From positions 1-64,000 of the forward strand of contig NZ_BMOQ01000009.1 in the NCBI RefSeq assembly GCF_014647155.1: DNA of 64,000 bases. Reading direction: 5' to 3'. The notes under the pieces were generated by a model. It did no database searches, was not told where the DNA came from, and saw nothing but the letters and a program-made list of their open reading frames with translations. Made by a program: the position numbers and the translations under genes. Numbering within the stretch: the stretch's first letter is position 1; each line of letters begins with the position of its first letter. Shown here piece by piece: positions 34,823 through 43,700 of this stretch. The stretch comes from Halarchaeum nitratireducens. GTDB taxonomy: Archaea; Halobacteriota; Halobacteria; Halobacteriales; Halobacteriaceae.

Positions 34823-35426
34823 GATATACTAGTGCTTTACGTCCGTATATTAGATAAACATTCCCCACGAGAGTCTAGCCCGTCAGACGCTGATGTACTC
34901 GAGGCTGGGTGTGCTGTCCGGGTCGTGTTAGACTCACAACGTCACTGAAGCCGATTAGTGGCACACTCGGTTGACCGGTGTGGCGTCGACGGTTCGCCGC
35001 GCTCGGCGCGTGCCGCCGGTCGCCTGCTCACGGTTCACGGTGTTCACCGTTCGCGTCGCTCGCGACCGACCAGTCCGGGCATGCGGGCGCTCTCCGCACC
35101 GCCCACGCCCGTTCCGGGCTAAAATGGATCTGGTCTCGACGCCAGCGCTTCACCCGTTCGGGTCCGGGGGACCGCGGCTAGGCCGCCCGCGACGGACGGG
35201 GTTGCGTCGCGGCGAACGGGGAATGCGCTGGCCGCTCGCTCCCGGCGGGTCGCCGCGCGCGGCTGGATAGTGGCCGCTGTGTCGAGCGCTCTCGCTCGCC
35301 CCCATAGGGGGCGAGGCGAAGGCGCGAGCGAGAGCGCAGAGACGTCACTATCGGTCGTGTGAGGAATGCCGCGATGTTGGAGCATCGCGGCGGGTCGGCG
35401 CGTGAGCGCCTTCGAGTAATACTGCA
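34823..35426. other. GC-rich non-coding region before the OB-fold gene
   Basis: About 600 bases with very high GC from 34960 on and no codon-like pattern on either strand (long open frames here are artefacts of base composition). The last 140 bases are packed with hairpins, annotated separately. Confidence 0.5.
35286..35410 (+). promoter_or_regulatory. Hairpin-rich leader of the OB-fold protein gene
   Basis: Four perfect stems lie in series: GCGCTCTCGCTCGC with GCGAGCGAGAGCGC (35286-35299/35324-35337); nested in it CGCCCCC-ATA-GGGGGCG (35297-35313); GCCGCGATG with CATCGCGGC (35368-35391); and GGCGC-GTGA-GCGCC (35397-35410), ending 16 bases before the ATG. Such a leader could be an RNA control element or a single-strand DNA structure. 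An OB-fold protein binding its own leader would be a natural feedback. Confidence 0.5.
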
Positions 35427-36317
35427 ATGTCGAGTCAGAACGCGAGTCAGAAGGTTGTTTCGGTGGATGAACAGTTTGGCGACGAAGAGCGCGAGACAGT
35501 CGATGAGGATGGCTTCACGGTAGTTGCGGAGACGCCGGCGTTCCAGGCCACGGTCCAAGAAGAGACGCAGGCGAAGGTCGACGCGAACCACCCAGACGGA
35601 ATCACGGACGCGAGTCAAGAGCGGATTCCCGGTGTGACACTTGCACAGGAGGAACGCATCAAGGCGCGTGAGGCAGAACTTGAGCGGATCAGCGCCCAGG
35701 CGGAGCTGGGCGAGCAGGAGGGACGTGCCGAGCGGGCGCGCGACGTCGCGGCCGAACGGAGTGCCGCGTGGACCAGGGCGTTCGAGCGGCGGGCGGCCAG
35801 CGTCGACCAGTCGCTGAGTCCCGACCACGACCCACGCGAGATGCTCTCCCAGGAGGAACTCGGGGCGGTGAACGAGCAAGCCAGTCGGTTAGCGGACGAG
35901 CTCGATGGGTGGTCGCGCGCGGCGATCAGCCGGCAGCTCGCCCAGGCGGTGCGCGACGGCGCGGACATCCCCAGCGCCGTCCTCGACGTGAAAGATGAAC
36001 TCGAAGCTGCACCCGGACAGATCATCCCCATCAATCGCGTTGGCGATGTCGATCGGCAGGAGGTGAGTGTTCGCGGCCGGGTGAAGACGCTCTGGACGCC
36101 CTCGAGTGCAAAGATCGCCCAAGTCGGCCTCCTCGAAGATGACTCTGGGACGATCAAGTTCACGGTCTGGGAGAAGAGCACACAGCCGGCGGTAGCCGAA
36201 GGCGAGACCGTGTGCATTCGGGGGGCTGCCCGAAGCTGGTACCAAGGCCGGGTGTCCGTCACGTGTACCGGCTGGACCACCATCAACTTCCCTGAGCGCG
36301 GCCGATACTGGGAGTAA
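35427..36317 (+). CDS. RPA-like single-strand DNA-binding protein (OB fold)
   Basis: A 296-residue protein with an acidic, probably disordered start, a charged helical region (about 70-130), a helical segment LSQEELGAVNEQASRLADEL, and a C-terminal OB fold (about 195-290): EVSVRGRVKTLWTPSSAKI, GLLEDDSGTIKFTVWEKS and ETVCIRGAARSWYQGRVSVT. The T-I-K-F-T-V-W strand is typical of archaeal RPA. No zinc finger is present. It likely protects single-stranded DNA during replication or transfer of the element. The hairpin-rich leader directly upstream suggests special regulation. Confidence 0.8.
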   Translation: MSSQNASQKVVSVDEQFGDEERETVDEDGFTVVAETPAFQATVQEETQAKVDANHPDGITDASQERIPGVTLAQEERIKAREAELERISAQAELGEQEGRAERARDVAAERSAAWTRAFERRAASVDQSLSPDHDPREMLSQEELGAVNEQASRLADELDGWSRAAISRQLAQAVRDGADIPSAVLDVKDELEAAPGQIIPINRVGDVDRQEVSVRGRVKTLWTPSSAKIAQVGLLEDDSGTIKFTVWEKSTQPAVAEGETVCIRGAARSWYQGRVSVTCTGWTTINFPERGRYWE

Positions 36318-36490
36318 CACGACCATCGCGGCCTCTTTCTTTTTGTCTGCCGAACCAGACCCAGACCCCACCGCCCCACCCTCCGCTCCGTGCTCGCTCC
36401 CACAGAGTCGCTGCGCGCGCAGCCACGACCAGGGTATAATGCTCGTGTTCGTGAGGACCGACGCCATCTCAGTCGACTTCGTGGACTTCC

Positions 36491-36754
36491 ATGTGTAGTG
36501 TCGAGTGGGTCGTCACGACGCTCCGTGAACACGAGCGTGCGACCACGTCCGAACTCGCGGAAGCGAAGAGCACTTCCAAGCGTCACGTCGCGAAGACGAC
36601 CGCTCGACTCGTTGACGCCGAACGCGTCACCACTCGCGAGAGCGTCGGCGCGCACGGCGCCATGGTCTACGGGGCAGACAGCGAAACCGTCGACGTCGTG
36701 AACCACGGCGCCAGGGAGATTGCGAACGATGCAATATCGGGGTCCTATACGTAG
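36491..36754 (+). CDS. Small winged-helix DNA-binding protein
   Basis: An 87-residue protein that is one winged helix: VEWVVTTLREHERATTSELA, AKSTSKRHVAKTTARLVDAE (recognition helix), RVTTRESVGAHGAMVYGADS (wing). There is no ligand domain. It lies 170 bases after the OB-fold gene in the same direction and may regulate it. The start ATG at 36491 puts the first helix immediately at the N-terminus. Confidence 0.65.
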   Translation: MCSVEWVVTTLREHERATTSELAEAKSTSKRHVAKTTARLVDAERVTTRESVGAHGAMVYGADSETVDVVNHGAREIANDAISGSYT

Positions 36755-36931
36755 ACGTTCGCGATCCGCGAGCCGGATGCACCGGACACCCGGTCGCAGG
36801 ACCGCCCCTGTCGCACTCGCCCACGGTCTACGGACACTCACGCGAGCAATCTGGACAGACTCTGGACGGGATAGCACTGTTCGGGGGCCCGCGCGGGCCG
36901 CCCCGAGTAGCGAGAGCCATCGTCGTGAGCG

Positions 36932-37423
36932 CTACTGCGCGTTCGCCAGCTTCCGCGTCGCCAGCGTGCTCAAGTGGTCCCAGTTCCGGCCAATGGTCCA
37001 CTTCTGCTTCGTCGCGCCGTCACGCGGGTCCCAGTGATACAGGCGCGTGACCGTCTGGCCCCAGTTCTTCTCAAGACGCACGAGCGAGACGCGACGTGTA
37101 GGTTCCTTCCGGATGGGCAGATGCTCTTTCACCGTGTAGAAATCGTCGATGGGAAGGACACCGGTGGGTGTCTCACCGCCGTACTGCTCGAACATCTCGA
37201 CTGCATCCCGTTCCGAGTCCCAGTACTCCGGGCGAACACGCCACGTGTGCTCAGGGCGATTCTTCGAGTTGTTCGGCGGGTAGCGCTCTAGCCGGAGTCG
37301 GACCTCTCCTGTGTCGTGGACACGATCACGAACAAGACCAGTCCACCAGCCGTTCGATTCGTCAACGGCCGTCGCGTTGATCACGGTTCGAGCGAGGTCG
37401 GCGCGCTTCGGCGGGCAGGTCAT
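36932..37423 (-). CDS. Hypothetical haloarchaeal protein (163 residues)
   Basis: A 163-residue, unusually basic protein for this organism, with strands around VRLRLERYPPNNSKNRPEHT, WRVRPEYWDSERDAVEMF and SLVRLEKNWGQTVTRLYHWD. The alternating basic and aromatic pattern suggests nucleic-acid binding. No family is recognised. Its ATG faces a 370-base non-coding region with a nested inverted repeat at 37549-37602. Confidence 0.6.
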   Translation of the reverse strand: MTCPPKRADLARTVINATAVDESNGWWTGLVRDRVHDTGEVRLRLERYPPNNSKNRPEHTWRVRPEYWDSERDAVEMFEQYGGETPTGVLPIDDFYTVKEHLPIRKEPTRRVSLVRLEKNWGQTVTRLYHWDPRDGATKQKWTIGRNWDHLSTLATRKLANAQ

Positions 37424-37548
37424 TGCATTTGCATCGATGAGTTATATCACAGTAAATACGTCTAAACCTGCAGTACAGGCCCTATACCCAAACTCCACGA
37501 TTCTCTCAAATAGTATATGTATTTGTTCCGTTGTTTGCCGCCTGCCAA

Positions 37549-37602
37549 TTCGCGCGCATTTCGCGCTCGTGCGCGCACGGTCGCGCGAAACACGCGCGCG
37601 AA
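37549..37602. repeat. Nested CG-alternating inverted repeat
   Basis: Three palindromes share nearly the same centre: CGTGCGCGCACG (37568-37579), TTTCGCGC/GCGCGAAA (37559-37566/37583-37590) and TTCGCGCGC/GCGCGCGAA (37549-37557/37594-37602). The alternating CG/CA steps favour Z-DNA or cruciform formation. A recombinase tail lies 330 bases to the right, so it may be a decayed resolution site. The rest of 37424-37794 shows only a TATATAA box at 37668-37674 without a convincing gene. Confidence 0.5.
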
Positions 37603-37768
37603 GGAGGTGGGTCCCAAGGGGGGTACAGCAGATTCCGTCAGCAGTGCGATATCGCACCGATCTATGGTATATAAATGAGTGCGAGATACCCTGCCAGTTG
37701 ACAGGGAACAACTGCTCTTCCTCGTCGAACTAGAGCGCTGACCGGCGTGGTCGCACAGGGGACGCGGA

Positions 37769-37775
37769 ATATATA
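37769..37775 (+). promoter_or_regulatory. TATA box of the zinc-ribbon gene
   Basis: ATATATA centred about 24 bases upstream of the ATG at 37795, the spacing for a leaderless archaeal transcript. It supports that start over in-frame earlier ones. Confidence 0.55.
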
Positions 37776-37794
37776 CGCGAGCGTGGTGTGTTAT

Positions 37795-37929
37795 ATGAGA
37801 CCACACTGTCCAAGCTGCGGTGGCTCGGTGAAGCGCGAGCACTACTACTGCCGGCAATGCGGCCATCCGCCAGCCAGTAGCGAGGACAGTTGTTCTTGGA
37901 CAGATGCCCGTATTGGTGATTCTTTATAA
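37795..37929 (+). CDS. Mini zinc-ribbon protein (44 residues)
   Basis: A 44-residue protein with a complete four-cysteine zinc ribbon, CPSCGGSVKREHYYCRQCG (residues 5-23), then a short acidic tail. The well-placed TATA box makes it a likely real gene. Small single-ribbon proteins are frequent in haloarchaea and probably mediate protein or nucleic-acid contacts. No partner is evident. Confidence 0.6.
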   Translation: MRPHCPSCGGSVKREHYYCRQCGHPPASSEDSCSWTDARIGDSL

Positions 37930-37931
37930 TA

Positions 37932-38133
37932 GTACCACCACGAGCCCACACTACTCGGATTCAAGGAGGACGACGGCAAACTCATTGAGGACTGTGACTA
38001 TCACGACGTCGTCGCGACGCTCGAGATGGCGCAGAAGGGCGAGCTCTCGAAGCGGGAGGCCGCGAAGCGTCTGGGGTGCTTGCGGTCGACTATTGGATGG
38101 GCGCTGAAGCGATCGGAACGATACGGAATCTGA
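37932..38133 (+). pseudogene. Tail of a serine recombinase-like protein
   Basis: An open stretch without a start codon encodes a helix-turn-helix end: DYHDVVATLEMAQKGELSKR, EAAKRLGCLRSTIGWALKRS and a stop after ERYGI. This matches the C-terminal DNA-binding part of haloarchaeal resolvase/recombinase proteins. The catalytic serine domain is missing, replaced at about 37932 by the zinc-ribbon gene. It is a remnant. Confidence 0.6.
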
Positions 38134-38171
38134 TCTAGAGCGATGAGGGCCGGTAGCTGCGCTTCGTGTGG

Positions 38172-38603
38172 CTAGTCACTGCCAGACTCAGCTGCCTGAC
38201 CAGTAAACAGGTCCTGGTGCTCATCGCGGATGTACTGGAAGGAGACCGGCGGGCGGAAATTCTTGACCTGCTCCTGCGGGTCGATAGGATTCGATAATCG
38301 GTGGACGTCTGAGACCTCGATCGCGTATCCGGTCTCTGCCCCCTCGAAGTAATCCATGAATCGAGACCGGTCCGTAATACCGGAATCGGGGCCATAGTCG
38401 CGCCAGAGTTCTGCCGGAGTGCCTTCGGCGATCCCGTTCAAAGTGAACGACCCTACGATCTTCTGCACCGGGGCAGATGCGTACATGAAGACCGTATCGA
38501 CCGTGGAGGGATCACTGAAGCGGGTCTTCCGAAACTCGTACCGCTTCTCCTCGCCGAGTATTTTCTCAGCGAATTCGGGTTTAATGGACAGTAAAACGTC
38601 CAT
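38172..38603 (-). CDS. ASCH-domain protein
   Basis: A 143-residue protein beginning MDVLLSIKPEFAEKILGEEK and RYEFRKTRFSDPS, the classical start of ASCH domains (PUA-like folds that bind RNA or modified bases). YASAPVQKIVGSFTLNGI is the central strand pair. Its start lies inside the end of the PIN-GNAT-EVE gene (23-base overlap), so the two are translated together and probably act together. ASCH and EVE domains have been linked to sensing of modified nucleic acids, which would fit a role in defence or toxin control. Confidence 0.75.
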   Translation of the reverse strand: MDVLLSIKPEFAEKILGEEKRYEFRKTRFSDPSTVDTVFMYASAPVQKIVGSFTLNGIAEGTPAELWRDYGPDSGITDRSRFMDYFEGAETGYAIEVSDVHRLSNPIDPQEQVKNFRPPVSFQYIRDEHQDLFTGQAAESGSD

Positions 38604-40104
38604 CTACGCCTCCATTTTCGCGGACGTACTGGTAGCTCGGTTCATCAATCTCTTGAATAGTCTGCGGAGGGCCCGATAAAACATCGCCATTGAGTAGCAC
38701 CTGATAGTGAAGTGGGTTCGCGAGATCGAAGTGCCACTTGAAGAGTATCACCGTCGTGGGTGACTCGACCTGCTCATCGATCTCGTGGTTCGTGAAGACC
38801 GAGCGCTCGCCGACGAGTTCACGAACCTCGCTGGCATCGGTGACCCCGTACTTTACTTGCTCACAGACACCGATGGAAGTGAGCTCCTTGTGGTCGTGGG
38901 TACGGTAGAACAGAAGAACGTCGTTTGCCTCGATCTGACGCGTGTTCGCGTGAGAGAGATACGCCTTCTTGATGGCGTTCCCCTCGGACAAGAGATCGCC
39001 GCTGAACTCGGATAGACGTGGTTGGCGATTCTTGTATGTCGGAAATAGTCGTCCGTGGAACTGAGGTTGAATCGGGACGACAAACTTGCTCACCGATGGT
39101 CCGTCGTAGAAGCTGGGATAGAAGCGCCGATGGACCTCGAACGGATCCGGATCATCGCCAGGCCCAGGAGTAACCCGCTTAACGAAGACCGATTCACCAG
39201 TCGTCGTCTCCGACGCCTTCTGGAAGCCGTATTCCGCGATAAGGTCGACGAGATAGTCGTTCGGCTCCACGTGATGCGTGAGGTAGATCTCCTCCAATTC
39301 GTGCTCTACTGCCTCGCGTATCGCGATGCTCACGAGGAGCTCCCCGATCTTCGATCCCCGGCGATCAGACGCGACCTTGAGAGTACAGATCTTTAGCCGG
39401 TCACGCTTCCCGAGTTCCGGTTCCTCACCGATAACTTCGGCTTCGTTCGGCTTGAGGATGAGGACCGCACCGAGTGCGTCATCGTGACTCCAGTTCACGT
39501 ACGCATCGCGCTCATCGGGGATGCTCTCGAACCAACTTCGGAAGTCGTAGTCGTCCTTCAGCGAATCGAAGATCGGGTCGTCGATATCGAGGTCCCCCAC
39601 CTGCCGCTTCTTGATAGAGGGGGGCCCCTCGTATGCCGGTCGTTCTTCCTTGAACCGACGTCTCGCGTCCTCGATAGAGAGTACATCACTCTCGATCCCG
39701 AGAGACTCAGCCTTGCTGTGGATGCCTTTGTCCTCCGTCACGAGCAGGTCGACACGGCCGTCGAAGACGGTGTAGAGGAGGGCATTATCCACTTCGTCGT
39801 TGAATTGCTCTGCCTCCCGGATGTGCTTGCGGAACTCTGTCGACGACGCGTTCGGATATGACGGGAAACCAAGTTCAGCGTACGTCGCGATTTTGGACTC
39901 CGCCGTCTCCCGGCCCTCGTCGTTCTCGTAGTTCCGGATCTCTTGTTTCGAGAGGGGGTGAACGAGTATCGTGTGCCCCTCGGTCTTCAACAGGTTTTCC
40001 AGTTCCTGTAGCGGTTCCGGGACTCGCCAGTCCCCCTCTCGTTGAATGAATACGTTCGTGTCGATGAGCACATCCATTGGTGGACTCTCGAATAGTTGTC
40101 TCAT
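38581..40104 (-). CDS. PIN-GNAT-EVE three-domain protein
   Basis: A 507-residue fusion. Residues 10-150 are a PIN-type ribonuclease (VLIDTNVFIQRE, SKQEIRNYE, DEVDNALLYTVF, LLVTEDKGI: four acidic positions present). Residues about 185-320 are a GNAT acetyltransferase (ALGAVLILKPNEAEVIGEE, LKICTLKVASDRRGSKIGEL, the R-G-S-K-I-G acetyl-CoA loop). Residues about 335-500 are an EVE/ASCH-like PUA domain (FVVPIQPQFHGRLFPTY, ANDVLLFYRTHDHKELTSIG). The ATG at 40104 agrees with a TATA box at 40118-40128. The following ASCH gene overlaps. The target is unknown; a toxin or abortive-infection effector is plausible. Confidence 0.75.
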   Translation of the reverse strand: MRQLFESPPMDVLIDTNVFIQREGDWRVPEPLQELENLLKTEGHTILVHPLSKQEIRNYENDEGRETAESKIATYAELGFPSYPNASSTEFRKHIREAEQFNDEVDNALLYTVFDGRVDLLVTEDKGIHSKAESLGIESDVLSIEDARRRFKEERPAYEGPPSIKKRQVGDLDIDDPIFDSLKDDYDFRSWFESIPDERDAYVNWSHDDALGAVLILKPNEAEVIGEEPELGKRDRLKICTLKVASDRRGSKIGELLVSIAIREAVEHELEEIYLTHHVEPNDYLVDLIAEYGFQKASETTTGESVFVKRVTPGPGDDPDPFEVHRRFYPSFYDGPSVSKFVVPIQPQFHGRLFPTYKNRQPRLSEFSGDLLSEGNAIKKAYLSHANTRQIEANDVLLFYRTHDHKELTSIGVCEQVKYGVTDASEVRELVGERSVFTNHEIDEQVESPTTVILFKWHFDLANPLHYQVLLNGDVLSGPPQTIQEIDEPSYQYVRENGGVDGRFTVH

Positions 40105-40117
40105 TTATGGTACTGTC

Positions 40118-40128
40118 CTAATATAAAT
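40118..40128 (-). promoter_or_regulatory. TATA box of the PIN-GNAT-EVE gene
   Basis: AATTTATATTA on the minus strand, 14-24 bases before the ATG at 40104. It is a good TATA element and favours that start over the ATG nine codons later. Confidence 0.4.
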
Positions 40129-40276
40129 TATCGGTCGGTTCTCGCCGAGTAACCCATGGGTGCTCTAATCAGTGCTCATAGCGCGGGCTGGATGTGGTGA
40201 ACAGCGAGGATTGAGAAAGACTGTATCGCGTTCTTTCAGCTGGAGGCGAAGAGGTGGACTCGCCTATCCCAGCGTC

Positions 40277-40392
40277 TGTTGAGAAACGAGCTTCGGACCG
40301 TTTCGTTCGTCGTCCCCCTCACTCGTGGGCCGCTAACTGGGTGGTCTCGGAATCGGCGTGGCTTCATTCCTGCTCAGAGGAACTATTCAACA
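40277..40392. mobile_element. MITE-like element, second copy (116 bp)
   Basis: Begins TGTTGA and ends ATTCAACA, with the right half (AATCGG, TGGC, CTGCTCAGAGG) matching the 117-bp element at 8941-9057 at equal offsets. The left end has drifted (TGTTGAGAAACGAG), so it looks older. It lies in the 377-base gap between the PIN-GNAT-EVE gene and the defence operon, which holds no gene. Confidence 0.5.
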
Positions 40393-40481
40393 CGGCAGAT
40401 TCGAACCAGATGCTGAACCCACATACCGCCTTAGTCTAAGTAAAGGTTATAACAGTCCGGCTGAGTGATGTGACTATCTAG

Positions 40482-40703
40482 ATGACCCGAAAGACCATCG
40501 GGCAGAATACCGGACACTCCGGCCGCGTGAATTTGTCGGGACCTGAACTCGACAAATTCGACGCCGACGTCGGTGACGAGATCAAAGTCGAAATCGCCGA
40601 GTCCAAGGAAATTGCTCGCGCCCTCATCGACAACAGCGACCACGACGAGTTCGTCATCGTGTCCAAACCCACAACCGAAACGGAGTCTGATTCCCATGAG
40701 TAA
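40482..40703 (+). CDS. AbrB-like small protein leading the defence operon
   Basis: A 73-residue protein with a swapped-hairpin AbrB pattern: GRVNLSGPELDKFDADVGDE and IKVEIAESKEIAR. The last 8 bases overlap the ATG of the DUF499 ATPase gene, so it is translated with it. It may act as operon repressor or as a small subunit. The palindromic CTTAGTCTAAG at 40431-40441 lies upstream. Confidence 0.6.
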   Translation: MTRKTIGQNTGHSGRVNLSGPELDKFDADVGDEIKVEIAESKEIARALIDNSDHDEFVIVSKPTTETESDSHE

Positions 40704-43700
40704 CAGCGAATACCCCAACCTCTTCGACGCTTGCACCCCCCGCGACGACGTCCTCGACGGAACACTCCAAGAGGACGAGTTCGCAGCAAGCCTTGCAACC
40801 GTTGCCCACGCTCGCGAGGAAGCTCCCCCAGTCTATCGCGATACCGAGCTCTTCTTCGATATGACGTACCCCACGGATGGGCTCAAGACGCTCCTCAGCA
40901 ATCTCACAGGCCGCTTCCTTGCCAGCGGGGGCTACGACAGCAACGAATACACAAGCAGTATCCTCTGTCTCGACACCCGCTTCGGTGGTGGAAAAACGCA
41001 CGATCTCATCGCGTCCTACCACCTCGCAACTAACCCCACGGCAGCCAACGACCTCGGTCGACACCTCCTCCCGGGCGACGAAGAGTTCGCGACGGCGTAT
41101 CAGGACGCGGCCACAGACGGACTCGACGTCGACACCGCCGTCTTCGTCGGTGGGCACGTCGACGCACAGAATGCCCGTAGTGATCGGACGGATCCCGACG
41201 CGCCGAACACGCGGACGATGTGGGGCGAAATCGCTTATCAACTCTATGGCATCGAGGGCTACGAACTCCTCAAGGGGTACGACCAGGAACGAAACGCACC
41301 TGGACAAAACACACTCAAGGATCTCTTCGACCTCGGCGACGGCCCCGCACTAGTCCTCGTCGACGAAATCGCGGCGTATCTCGAGAGCGCATCCGCCGTT
41401 GAGGTCGGCGGCGCGACGCTCGCAAGCCAAACGCTGAGCTTCATCCTCTCACTCCTCGAAACAGCGTCCGAATCTGACGACGTCACTATCGTCTACTCAA
41501 TCGCCGACACAGCCTTCGAGGACGAAGCCGAGGACGTTCGTGGGCTCATCGACGAACTCAACCAAATCGGCCGCCGCCAGCACAAGACAGTCACACCGAC
41601 CGACGAGAGCGAGGTCGGCCAAGTCCTCCAGCATCGGCTCTTCGAAGAAATCGACCCCGACGACGCAGCGACGACCGCCCAATCCTACTTCCAGCTCTAC
41701 ACAAACAGCGACCGACAATTCCCACAGGAGGCAACGGACGCGAGCTACGTCGATCGACTCGAACGCGAATACCCCTTCCACCCGACTGTCATCGACACGC
41801 TCACGGACAAAATCGACTCTATCCCGAAGTTCCAACGTACGCGTGGCGCACTGAAGCTCCTCGCTCGCGCCGTCTACTACCGCTGGAACAACCAGCCTGA
41901 ACACTACGAGCGCCATTGGCTCCGCCTCTACGACCTCACGCCCGCTGACGACGCACCCAGTGGGAGCATCAACTCGACCCTCCACGAGTCACTCTTCGAG
42001 TTCGTCGACCTCAGCTCGGCTGTCTCCGCCGACATCTACAACGATGACGGGACCGCCCACGCCCAGCTCGAAGATCGGAAATGGACAGAGAAGGGAATCC
42101 CGCCGCTGGGCTCGCATATGACGACGGCCGTGCTCTGGCATAGCCTCGCCTACGGCGAGCAAGCGACGGGGCTCACACGGGCCGAAATGAACGAAACGCT
42201 CGGTCACCCCGATATTCGGTTCGATAACTACGACTCCGCGTTGGACGCGCTCGGTGGAGCGGACATGAGCGTCGCGTGCTACTACCTCTACGACGAGGAG
42301 CGCGTCCGCTTCAAATCCGACCCGAACCTCATTCGGATCATCGACCAGCGCGTCGACAACACGCCCGACGCGCAAGCGCGCTCACGCTTCGAAGCCCGAC
42401 TCGAGAGTGAGACGGGAACCGGCGCGTTCGAGCCTGTACTCTATCCGGAATCTCCAGCTGACCTCCCGGACAAGGCCTCGACGCCGCAGATCGCCGTGAT
42501 GCACATGGATACAGCGCCTGTCACCGAAGAACTCCTTAACGACGAGAGTAACGAGGAGTCCATTCCGGAGAAGGTCCAGTCGCTGTACCAGAAGTCTGCG
42601 TCAAAGCAGGGTGGTGATGTCCAGAGTCGGGTCTACAAGAATTACGTCCTGTTCCTCGCACCGGACGACGAGCGTGTACGGAGTGCCGTCGACGAAGCTC
42701 GGCACCTCGAAGCCATCGAGGCGCTCCTCGATGACTCTCAGCGGACGGCAGACCTCTCAGAGGACCAGATCGAGGAACTTCGCGAGCGTCAGGAGAAGAA
42801 GTATGGCCTGCTCGGGGAACTTGTCCGTGGAGTCTATCGCCATCTCTACTACGTCGACCGCGACGGACTCACGCACATTACAATCAACGCGACCGAGGCG
42901 AACGGCGGCACCTCGCTCGTTAATGCAGTCGAAGAAACCCTCGACGACCGCCTGATTCGGGCTGACGCCGATGCAAAGGGCGTCGCGTTCTTCAAGCAGA
43001 AACTCTGGCAGCGGACGCAGGACTCGATGACGACGCAACAGCTCGTCGAACAGTTCGCCAAGAAGCCAGGACTCCCATACCTCCTGAGTACGAAGCCGCT
43101 GCGCAAGACCGTCGCGAAGATGGTTGACGAGGGCGGCTACACCTACTGGGACGCCGAGACCGAGACCGCTTACTGGGACGGTGACGCCGATGACCACCCC
43201 GAGAACTGGCGGAAGCGCACCCCGTTTGCTGACTCGCCCGATGTTCGCACCTCGATCAAAGACACCGACGTGAAGATCGGGAACGACTACGTCATCTACA
43301 CGGGTATCGAAGCCCTCCTCGACGTACATCACGACTCGATTCGGCCACCGGAAGCGTCCGAGGTCGAGTGCGCCGAGGACGGCTGTACCACGATGGTTGA
43401 GCCCTCCGGCGACGGCCCAGCGTACTGTGAGGAACACCAGAAGCCCCCAGAGAAGGCTCGCTGTCAGAGCTGCGGCGAGGAGTACGACGAGAGTGAACTG
43501 AATGCCCAAGGAATCTGTCCCGACTGCGCGAAGCCCTCGGGCTGGGACACAGCGACAAGCCAGATGGCGGCGTCGCGGGCGTTCAACGAGGTACGAACCC
43601 ATGCACTCTCCAAAGCAACGTCGGATGGCGCACCAGGCGTCTCACAGGTCACCGTCGAAGTGATGGGCGAGGATCGACTCTCAAAGGGCTCGTTCATCGC

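Noticed and set aside
34971-35270. Plus-strand open frame of 99 codons in the GC-rich leader region
   Set aside because: Strongly Arg-rich, which is untypical for a halophile, and the region is dominated by hairpins.
35615-36877. Minus-strand open frame of 420 codons over the OB-fold gene
   Set aside because: Arg/Ser-rich composition with no motif, lying over a recognised OB-fold protein and non-coding sequence.
42757-43602. Minus-strand open frame inside the DUF499 gene
   Set aside because: Antisense shadow of a well supported gene; no family features.
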